From positions 181,170-245,169 of the forward strand of contig JACPEH010000010.1 of the NCBI GenBank assembly GCA_016183655.1: a stretch of 64,000 nucleotides of DNA, given 5' to 3'. Each line of letters opens with the position of its first letter. Position 1 is the stretch's first letter. This DNA is from Rhodocyclales bacterium. Its GTDB lineage: Bacteria; Pseudomonadota; Gammaproteobacteria; Burkholderiales; Rhodocyclaceae. Below are positions 9,285 through 17,555 of this stretch, one piece after another. Under the pieces are notes generated by a model, which was given only the letters and a program-made list of their open reading frames with translations, was not told the origin of the DNA and did not search any database. The translations under genes were made by a program, and so were the position numbers.

Positions 9285-9611
9285 TCAGCCCTTCCAGCCG
9301 AAGTGGGCGCGCGCCTTGTCGCTCATGCGCTGCGGCCCCCACGGCGGCTCCCAGACCAGGCGGACATCCTGCGTCCAGCCGTCCGGCAGGCAGGCGGTGA
9401 TCGCCTGCCGCGCCTCGTCGAGGATCAGGTCGCCCATCGGGCAGGTCGGCGAGGTCAGCGTCAACAGCACGCGCACGGCCGGCGGGTCGACATCGACGCC
9501 ATAGACCAGCCCGAGATCGACGATGTTCATGCCGGCCTCGGGGTCGACCACGGTACGCAGGGCGGCATGGACCTGCTCGACGGAAAACGGCTGGCCGGGG
9601 GGCGAAGTCAT
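9285..9611 (-). CDS. MIP18/PaaD-like metal-sulfur cluster assembly protein (DUF59)
   Basis: 108 residues. The fold's hallmark TSPTCPMGDLI carries the conserved Cys, and the N-terminal VVDPEAGMNIVDLGLVYGV is the diagnostic DUF59 segment. The C-terminal EPPWGPQRMSDKAR matches PaaD-like and SufT-like proteins, which assist maturation of Fe-S or other metal-containing targets. It precedes the NnrS-like membrane protein by 3 nt, implying a shared job, perhaps loading a metallocentre (inference). Confidence 0.88.
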   Translation of the reverse strand: MTSPPGQPFSVEQVHAALRTVVDPEAGMNIVDLGLVYGVDVDPPAVRVLLTLTSPTCPMGDLILDEARQAITACLPDGWTQDVRLVWEPPWGPQRMSDKARAHFGWKG

Positions 9612-9682
9612 GATCGGGGGAATCCTGGAAAACGAAGAAGGGAAGACAGTAACAGCTGCGGCGACCGCGCCGACAGGGGCGC

Positions 9683-10246
9683 CTATTGCCGCCAGACCGC
9701 CTCGACGCAGGGCGAGCGCCGCTCGGCGCGAACGCCGTAGCGCGACACGGCCAGCGCGCACATCGACACGCCCTCGCTGTCGATCAGCGTCACCCCGGAA
9801 AGATCGATCTCGGCGACGCCGACCCGCTCGACGCCGTGCATGAAGTCGTTGCGGTTGATCGCGGTCAGCGCGCCGCTGACGCGCAGGACCTTGCCGCCGG
9901 GCAGGTTGTGGATGGAGAGAATACTCGCCTTGCCCTTGCGGATGGCGCCGTTGATCGCATCCTCGATCAGATGCTGGCTCATCGGCCCGACCTGGAAGCG
10001 GGCGCCGTAGAGGCCCTCGCCGACCCGGCTGACGACCACTGCCGGCAGGTCGATCAGCGGCGATTCGAAGACGCGGAATTCGCAACCGATGGTCTCGCCG
10101 ACCGACAGCGACAGCCGGGTGCGGAACATCAGACCGCCGAGCGACAGGTTTTCCAGCGCGCCGACCGCTCGCTCGCCGCGATGGCCGAGTTTCATCGGCA
10201 AGGCTTCGTCGAAGCTGATGCGCTGATGGCGACGTTTTTCTTGCAT
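9683..10246 (-). CDS. PilZ domain protein with STAS-like C-terminal segment
   Basis: 187 residues. The N-terminal PilZ domain has both c-di-GMP motifs: RRHQR (RxxxR, residues 5-9) and NLSLGG (NxSxxG, about 33-38). The C-terminal third (about 118-187) reads like a STAS/anti-anti-sigma domain: LRVSGALTAI..., then VAEIDLSGVTLIDSEGVSMC, where DLSGV-x-x-IDSxG is the STAS signature and its Ser is the usual phosphorylation position. The segment is short for a full STAS domain. Start at 10246 is chosen because PilZ proteins begin a few residues before RxxxR. Divergent from dacB. c-di-GMP binding is expected; the STAS role is inference. Confidence 0.82.
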   Translation of the reverse strand: MQEKRRHQRISFDEALPMKLGHRGERAVGALENLSLGGLMFRTRLSLSVGETIGCEFRVFESPLIDLPAVVVSRVGEGLYGARFQVGPMSQHLIEDAINGAIRKGKASILSIHNLPGGKVLRVSGALTAINRNDFMHGVERVGVAEIDLSGVTLIDSEGVSMCALAVSRYGVRAERRSPCVEAVWRQ

Positions 10247-10324
10247 GCGGCCGGGTTCCGTGAAATTTCGTGGCGGGCGGGAAGTGCGACAATAGTACCA
10301 AATCACTGCCGGCCCACCTACCCA

Positions 10325-11755
10325 ATGTCATTTTTTACGCTGCGCGGCACGGCCGCGCTCGCCGCCCCGCTCGTGCTCCTCGTCGCCGCCGCGAGCGCCC
10401 TTGCGGCGCCGCCGGCGACGCCGTCGGCCCCGCTGCCCGCCCCGCTGCGCGAGGCGCTGCGCGACGGCGGCGTGCCGCCGGCCCATGCCGCCTTCTTCGT
10501 GCAGCGCGTCGACGCCGGCCGGCCGCTCGTCGCGCACAACGCCGCCAAACCGATGAATCCGGCCTCGGTGATGAAGCTGGTCACCACCTACGCCGCGCTG
10601 GAGCTGCTCGGCCCGGCCTACACCTGGAAGACCGAGGTGCTCACCGACGCCGGCGAGGGGCGCGACGGCACGCTCGGCGGCAACCTCTACCTGCGCGGCA
10701 GCGGCGACCCCGGCCTCGACCTCGAACGCTTCTCGCAGCTCCTGCGCCAGCTGCGCATGCGCGGGACCAGCGAGATCGACGGCGACCTGGTCCTCGACCG
10801 CAGCGCCTTCCGCCTGCCGCCGCACGACCCGGCCGCCTTCGACCAGCAGCCGCTGCGCGCCTACAACGCCGGCCCCGATGCGCTGCTGATCGACCACAAG
10901 AGCCTGCGCATCGCGCTGCTGCCGGACGCCGCCGCGCGCCGCGTGCGCGTCGCCGCCGAAAACCCGGCCGACGGCGTGCGCATCGACGGCCGCGTCACGC
11001 TCGACGACAGCGCCTGCAACGGCTGGCGCGAACGCCTGCAGATCGGCGTCGACGGCGGCACGCTGAGCATTGCCGGCAGCTACTCCCGCCAGTGCGGCGA
11101 GAAGACGCTGCATCTCTCGCCGTGGCCGGCCGACCGTCAGGTCGAACAGCTGTTCCGCGCGCTGTGGCGCGAACTGGGCGGCCGCTTCAGCGGCCGCGTG
11201 CGCGAAGGCGAGACGCCGGCCGGCGCCCGCCTGCTCCATACGCACGAATCGCCGCCGCTCGCCGAGGTGCTGCGCGGCGTGAACAAATGGAGCAACAACG
11301 TCAGCGCCCGGCAGATCTTCCTGACGCTCGCCGCGACCCGCCCCGCGACGCCGGAAGCGGCGCAGGCGAGCATCGGCCAGTGGCTGGCGGCAAAGGGAGT
11401 GGCCGGCAGCGTGCTCGACAACGGCTCTGGCCTCTCGCAGCAGGAACGGCTGACCGCGGAAGGGCTCGGCCGGCTGCTGCTGGCTGCCTGGGACAGCCCG
11501 GTGATGCCGGAGCTGATCGCCTCGCTGCCGATCGCCGGCAGCGACGGCACGCTGAAGAAGCGGCTGCAGGAGAGCGCCGCCGCCGGCCGCGCACACCTGA
11601 AGACCGGCTACCTCGACGGCGTGCGCTCCATCGCCGGCTACGTGCTCGACCGTAGCGGCCGGCGCTGGGTCGTCGTCGGCTTCCTCAACGACCCGCGCAT
11701 GAAGAACGGCAGCGCGCCGCTCGACGCACTGGTGCAGTGGGTCGCGGAGCGCTGA
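10325..11755 (+). CDS. dacB: D-alanyl-D-alanine carboxypeptidase/endopeptidase (PBP4)
   Basis: 476-residue periplasmic class C penicillin-binding protein that trims peptidoglycan stem peptides and cross-links. A signal peptide spans about residues 1-28 (cleavage near SALAA). The three penicilloyl-serine transferase motifs are present: S81-VMK84 (SxxK), S323-N-N325 (SxN) and K426-T-G428 (KTG). The insert between motifs 1 and 2 is the PBP4-type extra domains. ATG at 10325; it stands alone, divergent from the PilZ gene and convergent with the phosphoribosyltransferase gene. Confidence 0.95.
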   Translation: MSFFTLRGTAALAAPLVLLVAAASALAAPPATPSAPLPAPLREALRDGGVPPAHAAFFVQRVDAGRPLVAHNAAKPMNPASVMKLVTTYAALELLGPAYTWKTEVLTDAGEGRDGTLGGNLYLRGSGDPGLDLERFSQLLRQLRMRGTSEIDGDLVLDRSAFRLPPHDPAAFDQQPLRAYNAGPDALLIDHKSLRIALLPDAAARRVRVAAENPADGVRIDGRVTLDDSACNGWRERLQIGVDGGTLSIAGSYSRQCGEKTLHLSPWPADRQVEQLFRALWRELGGRFSGRVREGETPAGARLLHTHESPPLAEVLRGVNKWSNNVSARQIFLTLAATRPATPEAAQASIGQWLAAKGVAGSVLDNGSGLSQQERLTAEGLGRLLLAAWDSPVMPELIASLPIAGSDGTLKKRLQESAAAGRAHLKTGYLDGVRSIAGYVLDRSGRRWVVVGFLNDPRMKNGSAPLDALVQWVAER

Positions 11756-11798
11756 GGGTCACCGCCGGAAAAACATTCCGCCGCGCACCGCGGGACCT

Positions 11799-12359
11799 TC
11801 AGCGCCGCGGCCGCAACACCTCGATCTTGAATTCCTTCTCGTAAGGCGGCACGTTGCATTCGACGACGTCGCCCGGCGCCACCTGCAGGCGGACGCCGAC
11901 GATCTCGGCGGTGATCGGCAGCAGCGGGCAGCAGCGGTCGGCGAGCACCGCCGCGCGGATCACCGGCACCCGGCGATGCGACAGGTAGCCGAGCACGCGC
12001 GCCAGCGAGTGCCCCTGGTAGAGCACGTCGTCGACGACGAGGATGGTCGCGCGCGAGACGTCGAGCGCGGCGAATTCGGCGCTCTCGGTGAGCTGGGTGT
12101 CCGGATGCAGCAGCGCCAGGTCGTCGCCGTAGCGCTTCAGCTTCAGCCCGTGGCGCGGGATGTCGAGCCCGAAGCGGGTCGCCAGCCGCTGCTGCAGCAT
12201 CTCGGCGAGCGGCACGCCGCGGCGCAGGATGCCGAGCAGCATCGGGTTCTCGGCATCGGCCAGCAAGGCCGCGGCTTCCGCCGCCATGCGCTCGAGCACC
12301 TCCTCCAGGTCAGCAGTGCCGTACAGGCAGAAACGTTCGCCCCTCGGTTTCACTTCCAT
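11799..12359 (-). CDS. PyrR-like phosphoribosyltransferase
   Basis: 186 residues, type I PRTase fold. The PRPP-binding loop ILVVDDVLYQGHSL (about 108-121) and the LLGILRRGVPLAEML segment (about 41-55) match PyrR / uracil-phosphoribosyltransferase proteins, as do the KRYGDDL and VLADRCCPLLPI stretches. The threonine of the usual D-D-V-L-Y-T-G is replaced by Gln. No pyr genes are adjacent, so an RNA-binding attenuator role is unsupported; a hypoxanthine-type PRTase activity remains possible. Confidence 0.78.
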   Translation of the reverse strand: MEVKPRGERFCLYGTADLEEVLERMAAEAAALLADAENPMLLGILRRGVPLAEMLQQRLATRFGLDIPRHGLKLKRYGDDLALLHPDTQLTESAEFAALDVSRATILVVDDVLYQGHSLARVLGYLSHRRVPVIRAAVLADRCCPLLPITAEIVGVRLQVAPGDVVECNVPPYEKEFKIEVLRPRR

Positions 12360-12389
12360 GCTGCACTCCCCCCGGATGCCGGGAACGGT

Positions 12390-12776
12390 TCAGGCGTCAA
12401 TCGGCCGGCCGGCGTTCAGCGCCAGCCAGCCGCGGGCGACGCGGTAGATCAGCCAGACCGTCACCGCGCCGACGACGATCAGCGCCGGGATCAGCCCGAT
12501 GATGGTGAAGGCGAGGACGATGGCGACCAGCACCCACAGCGCGACGAACCAGAAGGTGCGGATCTGCCAGCGAAAATGGCTGTCCAGCCAGGTGCCGGCG
12601 ACCTCGCCGCGCTTCACGTAGTTGAGGATGACGGCGATGATCGACGGCCAGCCGATCAGGAAGGCGCCGATCACGCTGACGGCGCCGAAGATGCCGGTCA
12701 GCACCGACAACGCATGTAGCGCGTAGATCACCTGGCACCAGGCACGGGCGCCGTCGAGTTTGGATTCGTCAGTCAT
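12390..12776 (-). CDS. DUF4870-type small membrane protein
   Basis: 128 residues with three or four hydrophobic segments (about 18-42, 70-95, 92-115). The arrangement of a hydrophobic pair, a polar FRWQIRTFWF motif and a second hydrophobic pair is characteristic of DUF4870/Tic20-like proteins, which have no assigned function. Starts with MTDESKLDGAR. No neighbour explains it: 30 bp downstream begins the 5' end region of the phosphoribosyltransferase gene, which could be read from the same mRNA. Confidence 0.75.
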   Translation of the reverse strand: MTDESKLDGARAWCQVIYALHALSVLTGIFGAVSVIGAFLIGWPSIIAVILNYVKRGEVAGTWLDSHFRWQIRTFWFVALWVLVAIVLAFTIIGLIPALIVVGAVTVWLIYRVARGWLALNAGRPIDA

Positions 12777-12822
12777 GGACTACCCGGCTCCGCCGCAAAA
12801 AGCACACGGCGGGAATAGTCGC

Positions 12823-13305
12823 CTAGAAAACCTTCTGCAGCAACAGCGCCTGCCCGGCCGCCGGGTCGAGCACGTACGGCGCGTAGCCGGCACGCCGGTA
12901 GGCGGCCATCGCCCGCTCATTGTTCGCCAGCACTTCCAGCGTCAGCTTGCAGCAGCCGAGCTCGCGGGCGCGCGTCTCCGCCCAGGCCAGCAAGGCCTGG
13001 CCGATGCCCTGACCACGCCGCTCGGCGCGCACGACGAGGTCGTGGACGTTGAGCAGCGGCTGTGCGGCAAAGGTCGAAAAGCCGAGGAAGCAGTTGATCA
13101 GGCCGAGCGGGGTCTCGCCGTCGAAGGCGAGTGCGCCATGGAAGCCGGGACAGGCCTGCAGCCGGTCGACGAGCTGTGTCCGGGCATGCGCGCCGAGACC
13201 GTCGCCGCCGCCCATCGGATCGCGGGCGTAGTGGTCGAGCAGGTCGAGGAAGGCCGCCGCCTGCGCGGGATCGGCGAGCAGCAGCGGTACGATACGGAGC
13301 GTCAT
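12823..13305 (-). CDS. GNAT family N-acetyltransferase
   Basis: 160 residues with the GNAT acetyl-CoA-binding core: [32 protein letters not shown] (R/Q-x-x-G-x-G/A, about 88-118) followed by [22 protein letters not shown]. The ATG at 13305 overlaps the ubiD stop (ATGA), so it is coupled to ubiD. The acceptor substrate is unknown. Confidence 0.88.
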   Translation of the reverse strand: MTLRIVPLLLADPAQAAAFLDLLDHYARDPMGGGDGLGAHARTQLVDRLQACPGFHGALAFDGETPLGLINCFLGFSTFAAQPLLNVHDLVVRAERRGQGIGQALLAWAETRARELGCCKLTLEVLANNERAMAAYRRAGYAPYVLDPAAGQALLLQKVF

Positions 13306-14780
13306 AGGCCCAGCTCCTGCCACATCGCGTCGACGCGACGCTTCACCGCCTCGTCCATGACGATGGTCCGCCCCCACTCGCGATCGGTCTCGCCCGGCCA
13401 CTTGTTGGTGGCGTCGATCCCCATCTTGCTGCCGAGACCGGCCACCGGCGAGGCGAAGTCGAGGTAGTCGATCGGCGTGTTCTCGGCGATCAGCGTGTCG
13501 CGTGCGGCATCGACGCGCGTCGTCATCGCCCAGATCACTTCCTTCCAGTCGCGCACGTCGACGTCGTCGTCGACGACGATGATGAACTTGGTGTACATGA
13601 ACTGGCGCAGGAAGGACCAGATGCCGAACATCACGCGCTTGGCGTGGCCGGGGTACTGCTTCCGGATGCTGACCGTCGCCAGCCGGTACGAGCAGCCCTC
13701 GGGCGGCAGGTAGAAGTCGACGATCTCCGGGAACTGCTTCTGCAGGATCGGCACGAACACCTCGTTCAGCGCGACGCCGAGCATCGCCGGCTCGTCCGGC
13801 GGCTTGCCGGTGTAGGTGCTGTGGTAGATCGGGTCGCGGCGCATGGTGATGCGCTCGACGGTGAACACCGGGAACTCGGCCTGCTCGTTGTAGTAGCCGG
13901 TATGGTCGCCGTAGGGGCCTTCCAATGCCGTTTCGCCGGGATGGATCACCCCTTCGAGGACGATCTCGGCCGAGGCCGGCACCTGCAGCTCCGCTTTTTT
14001 GTGCAGATCCCCGAGGCACTTCACCAGCTCGGTACGCGAACCGCGCAAGAGGCCGGCGAACTGGTATTCGGACAGCGTGTCCGGCACCGGCGTCACCGCG
14101 CCGAGGATGGTCGCCGGGTCGGCGCCGAGCGCCACCGCGACCGGATACGGCTGGCCGGGGAATTTCTGGCAGTGGTCGCGGAAGTCGAGGGCGCCGCCGC
14201 GGTGCGCCAGCCAGCGCATGATCAGCTTGTTCGGGCCGAGCAGCTGCTGGCGGTAGATGCCGAGGTTCTGCCGTGGCTTGTTCGGGCCGCGGGTGATCGT
14301 CAGCCCCCAGGTCACCAGCGGCGCCACGTCGCCCGGCCAGCAGTGCTGGATCGGCAGGCGCGACAGGTCGACGTCCCGGCCCTCCCACACCACCTCCTGG
14401 CACGGCGCCGACGACAGCACCTTCGGCGCCATCGAGAGCACCTGCTTCAGCATCGGCAGCTTGTCCCAGGCGTCCTTCAGCCCCTTCGGCGGCTCCGGTT
14501 CCTTCAGGTAGGCGAGCGTGCGGCCGACCTCGCGCAAGGCGCTCACGCTCTCCTGGCCCATGCCCAGCGCCACCCGGCGCGGCGTGCCGAAGAGGTTGCC
14601 GAGCACCGGCATGGCGTGGCCCTTGACCTTCTCGAAGAGGATCGCCGGGCCGCCGGCACGCAGCACGCGGTCGCAGATCTCGGTCATCTCCAGCTTCGGA
14701 TCGACCTCGACGGCCACCCGTTTCAGCTCGCCGAGCTTCTCCAGTTGGCCAATGAAATCGCGCAGGTCGTGGTAACGCAT
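13302..14780 (-). CDS. ubiD: 3-octaprenyl-4-hydroxybenzoate carboxy-lyase (prenyl-FMN-dependent decarboxylase)
   Basis: 492-residue UbiD family decarboxylase that removes the ring carboxyl during ubiquinone synthesis, using prenylated FMN. The N-terminus [20 protein letters not shown] is the family start, which fixes the ATG at 14780. The middle contains the GPxGDHTGYY segment near residues 295-310 (E-G-P-Y-G-D-H-T-G), part of the metal/prFMN site. ubiX is not in the window; ubiA lies about 1.7 kb away. Last residues overlap the acetyltransferase start. Confidence 0.96.
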   Translation of the reverse strand: MRYHDLRDFIGQLEKLGELKRVAVEVDPKLEMTEICDRVLRAGGPAILFEKVKGHAMPVLGNLFGTPRRVALGMGQESVSALREVGRTLAYLKEPEPPKGLKDAWDKLPMLKQVLSMAPKVLSSAPCQEVVWEGRDVDLSRLPIQHCWPGDVAPLVTWGLTITRGPNKPRQNLGIYRQQLLGPNKLIMRWLAHRGGALDFRDHCQKFPGQPYPVAVALGADPATILGAVTPVPDTLSEYQFAGLLRGSRTELVKCLGDLHKKAELQVPASAEIVLEGVIHPGETALEGPYGDHTGYYNEQAEFPVFTVERITMRRDPIYHSTYTGKPPDEPAMLGVALNEVFVPILQKQFPEIVDFYLPPEGCSYRLATVSIRKQYPGHAKRVMFGIWSFLRQFMYTKFIIVVDDDVDVRDWKEVIWAMTTRVDAARDTLIAENTPIDYLDFASPVAGLGSKMGIDATNKWPGETDREWGRTIVMDEAVKRRVDAMWQELGL

Positions 14781-14919
14781 GGCAGCCTTCGGGCAAGGGG
14801 AAGCCGGCATTATCGCGGATTGTCTGCGGCGACACGAGACCGCGAACAGGCTCCGGCCGCCGGCTGGGCAAAAGGGCGGCGCCGAAATATAGTGAGCGCT
14901 CGTCTTCTGCGGAGCCGCG

Positions 14920-16416
14920 ATGGAGTCCCCCCACGACCTTCAGCAACTGCCGCTGATCGCCTTCCTTGCCCGACAGACGTCCGACGAACCGACGCTGACG
15001 GCGCCGCACGGCGGCCTGCTCGCCGGGCTCGGCCTCGCCGCCGGCGACGGCGCGGCGCTGGCGGCGGCGATCCACCCCGAGGATCGGCCGCACTTCCGCG
15101 CGCCGCCGGCCGGCGACGAGGTCCTCGTCCGCCTGCGCGGAGCGGACGGCACCTGGCGCTGGTTCAGCCTGCGCGCGACGGCGACCGACGGCGACGGCTA
15201 CGCCGGCCTGCTGGTCGGCGCCGAGCGTCTGCAATCGCTTGCCGAGAGCGCGCAGCGCTACCGCGACTACGCCGAGATTTCGTCGGACTGGTACTGGGAA
15301 CAGGACGCCGAACTCCGCTTCACCTACTTCTCGCGCGAATTCGAGGAAATCACCGGCGTACCGACCGCCAGCGCACTCGGCAAGACGCGTTGGCAGGGGC
15401 TGGGCCGCGAACAGCTCGGCGATGTCGACTGGGCGGCGCACCGGCGCGAGACCGAGGCGCACCGGCCGTTCCGCAACTTCGAATACGCCAGCCGGCGGCC
15501 GGACGGACGCATCATCTGGTTCCGCGTCAGCGGCCTGCCGCGCTTCGACGCGGCGGGAAATTTCCTCGGCTATTTCGGCATCGCTTCCGACATCAGCGCG
15601 ACCCGGATGCTGGAAAGCGAACTGCAGCAGGCGCAGCGACTGGCCTCGCTCGGCCAGCTGGCCGCCGGCATCGCGCACGAGATCAACAACCCGCTCGGCT
15701 TCGTCCGCTCCAACCTCGGCACGCTGGGCAACTACCTGACGACGCTGCTGGAAATTGCCGAACACCTTGCCGACCACCTCGCCGCGCAGCCGGCCGACGG
15801 CACCGAGGCGCCCTGGCGCGAGCGGGCCGCCGCGCTGTTGCGCACCGCCGACCTCGATTTCCTGCGCGACGACGCGCTGCTGCTGCTCGACGAGTGCCGC
15901 CAGGGACTCGACCGCGTGCGCCAGATCGTCGGCGACCTGCGCGAATTCGCGCGCGAGGGCGCTGCCGAGTGGAGCGAGGAGGACCTCCACCGCTGCCTCG
16001 ACAGCGCCGCCCACCTGATCGCCGGCCAGCTGCCGGCCGGCGTCGAGCTGCGGCGCTGCTACGCCGAACTGCCGCCGCTGCGCTGCCGGCCGCTGCAGCT
16101 CAACCAGGTCTTCCTGGCGCTGCTGACCAACGCCGTGCAGGCGATCGGCGACGGCCCCGGCAGCATCACCTTGCGCAGCGGCGGCGACGGCGGCGCGCTG
16201 TGGGTGGAGGTGAGCGACACCGGCTGCGGCATCGCCGCCGAACACCTGCCGCACATCTTCGACCCCTTCTTCACGACGCGGCCGGTCGGTTCCGGCAAGG
16301 GGATGGGACTGGCCAGCTGCTTCGGCATCGTTTCCGAACACGGCGGGCGCATCGAGGTCCACAGCACGCCCGGCGCCGGCACGACTTTCCGCGTCACGCT
16401 GCCGCTGGCGCGCTGA
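14920..16416 (+). CDS. Soluble PAS-domain sensor histidine kinase
   Basis: 498 residues, no membrane segment, so probably cytoplasmic. Order: degenerate PAS-like region (about 30-105), PAS/PAC (about 113-232), HisKA with phospho-acceptor His253 in [13 protein letters not shown], a long helical insert (about 275-330), and HATPase_c with N-box ([15 protein letters not shown]), G1 (DTGCGI) and G2 (GKGMGLA). The H-box type (HEINNPLG) belongs to the NtrB/AtoS-like class. No response regulator is adjacent. Start ATG 14920 has CGGAG 5 nt before it. Signal unknown. Confidence 0.9.
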   Translation: MESPHDLQQLPLIAFLARQTSDEPTLTAPHGGLLAGLGLAAGDGAALAAAIHPEDRPHFRAPPAGDEVLVRLRGADGTWRWFSLRATATDGDGYAGLLVGAERLQSLAESAQRYRDYAEISSDWYWEQDAELRFTYFSREFEEITGVPTASALGKTRWQGLGREQLGDVDWAAHRRETEAHRPFRNFEYASRRPDGRIIWFRVSGLPRFDAAGNFLGYFGIASDISATRMLESELQQAQRLASLGQLAAGIAHEINNPLGFVRSNLGTLGNYLTTLLEIAEHLADHLAAQPADGTEAPWRERAAALLRTADLDFLRDDALLLLDECRQGLDRVRQIVGDLREFAREGAAEWSEEDLHRCLDSAAHLIAGQLPAGVELRRCYAELPPLRCRPLQLNQVFLALLTNAVQAIGDGPGSITLRSGGDGGALWVEVSDTGCGIAAEHLPHIFDPFFTTRPVGSGKGMGLASCFGIVSEHGGRIEVHSTPGAGTTFRVTLPLAR

Positions 16417-16457
16417 ACGGGGGCGACCCCGGCGCGGCGAGCGCCGGCCTCACGGCG

Positions 16458-17342
16458 TCAGCCGGCAATCAGGAAGTCGGCGACGAGCCCGGCGAACACC
16501 GCCAGCCCGAACCAGTTGTTGTGCAGGAAGGCCTTGAAGCATTTCGCCGGCTCGCGGGTGCGGATCAGCGTGTAGTGGTAGCCGGCGATGCCGGCGGCGA
16601 CCGCCAGTCCGGCGTAGTAGGCAAGGCCGAGCAGCAGGCCGTAGCCGATCAGCGCCAGCAGCGCCAGCGTGATCGCGTAGCAGGCCATCACCGCCGCCAC
16701 GTCGTGGCGACCGAAGGTGATCGCCGAGGTCTTGATGCCGATCTTCAGGTCGTCCTCGCGGTCGACCATCGCGTACTCGGTGTCGTAGGCGATCGCCCAG
16801 AAGACGTTGGCCAGCAGCAGCAGCCAGGCCACCAGCGGCACCGCGCCGGTATTCGCGGCATAGACCATCGGGATGCCGAAACCGAAGGCAATGCCGAGGT
16901 AGGCCTGCGGTATCGCGAAGAAGCGCTTCGTGAACGGGTAGGACGCGGCGAGGAACAGCGCCGGCACCGACAGTCCAACCACCAGCCAGTTCTGCAGCGG
17001 CAGGATGAGCAGGAAGGAGCAGACGACCAGCGCCGCGAAAAGGACCATCGCCTCCTTCGTCGACACCTTGCGCGCCGCCAGCGGCCGGTTCTTCGTGCGT
17101 TCGACGTGCGGGTCGAAGTCGCGGTCGGCGAAGTCGTTGATGACGCAGCCGGCCGAGCGCATCAGCACCGTGCCGAGGATGAAGATCCACGCCACCAGCC
17201 AGTGCGGCCGGCCGCCGGCGGACAGCCACAGCCCCCACAGCGTCGGCCACAGCAGCAGCAGGATGCCGATCGGCTTGTCCAATCGCATCAGCTTCTCGTA
17301 GAGGTCGAGGCGTTCCTTGATTTGTTCGAGTCGGAGTTCCAT
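16458..17342 (-). CDS. ubiA: 4-hydroxybenzoate polyprenyltransferase
   Basis: 294-residue inner-membrane prenyltransferase attaching the polyprenyl tail to 4-hydroxybenzoate in ubiquinone synthesis. The first Asp-rich motif is NDFADRDFD, followed by ERTKNRPLA, and the second is DxxDD-like at [13 protein letters not shown]. About eight or nine membrane helices. Start ATG 17342 ([12 protein letters not shown]) is standard; only 14 bp upstream begins a 163-bp palindrome that any readthrough or long-leader mRNA would carry. Confidence 0.96.
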   Translation of the reverse strand: MELRLEQIKERLDLYEKLMRLDKPIGILLLLWPTLWGLWLSAGGRPHWLVAWIFILGTVLMRSAGCVINDFADRDFDPHVERTKNRPLAARKVSTKEAMVLFAALVVCSFLLILPLQNWLVVGLSVPALFLAASYPFTKRFFAIPQAYLGIAFGFGIPMVYAANTGAVPLVAWLLLLANVFWAIAYDTEYAMVDREDDLKIGIKTSAITFGRHDVAAVMACYAITLALLALIGYGLLLGLAYYAGLAVAAGIAGYHYTLIRTREPAKCFKAFLHNNWFGLAVFAGLVADFLIAG

Positions 17343-17356
17343 GGGGCTGAATTCTA

Positions 17357-17519
17357 GCAGCCTGTCGGACTTGAAGAATCGAAGCGAAAAATGAGGGGGC
17401 CGAGGACAGATTTTCGCGGGTTTCAAGCGAATAGTCGTTCTATTCGCGCCGAAAGCCGCGGAAATATGGACCGGCATCCCTCGTTTTGCAGCCGATTTCC
17501 TTTAAGTCCGACAGGCTGC
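17357..17519. repeat. 163-bp imperfect palindrome, MITE-like
   Basis: The outer arms are a perfect 16-bp inverted repeat: GCAGCCTGTCGGACTT at 17357-17372 and its reverse complement at 17504-17519. The inner arms are GCGAATAG (17427-17434) and CTATTCGC (17440-17447) around a 5-nt loop. Between them the two halves align with a few mismatches and small gaps (for example GAGGG / CCCTC and the TTTTCGCGGG / CCGCGGAAATA segments). It fills most of the gap between the antiporter stop (17556) and ubiA start. No coding function is seen. A miniature inverted-repeat element or large structured RNA are the two readings. Confidence 0.8.
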
Positions 17520-17555
17520 CAAGGCATCCGTGAGCCGGCGGGCAGCCGCGGCCGA

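Noticed and set aside
12823..16362. 1179-codon minus-strand frame seeming to fuse an upstream domain to the GNAT protein
   Set aside because: The part above 13305 is antisense to the histidine kinase and out of frame with ubiD; the GNAT protein starts at 13305, coupled to ubiD.
16429..16447. CCGGCGC-ggcga-GCGCCGG stem between the histidine kinase and ubiA as a bidirectional terminator
   Set aside because: A 7-bp stem can be drawn, but it has no U-tract on either side and such GC-rich repeats are expected by chance in this sequence.
13644..17357. Long plus-strand frame of 1237 codons across ubiD, the histidine kinase and ubiA
   Set aside because: Out of frame with the kinase and antisense to ubiD and ubiA; only the 14920-16416 frame shows domains.
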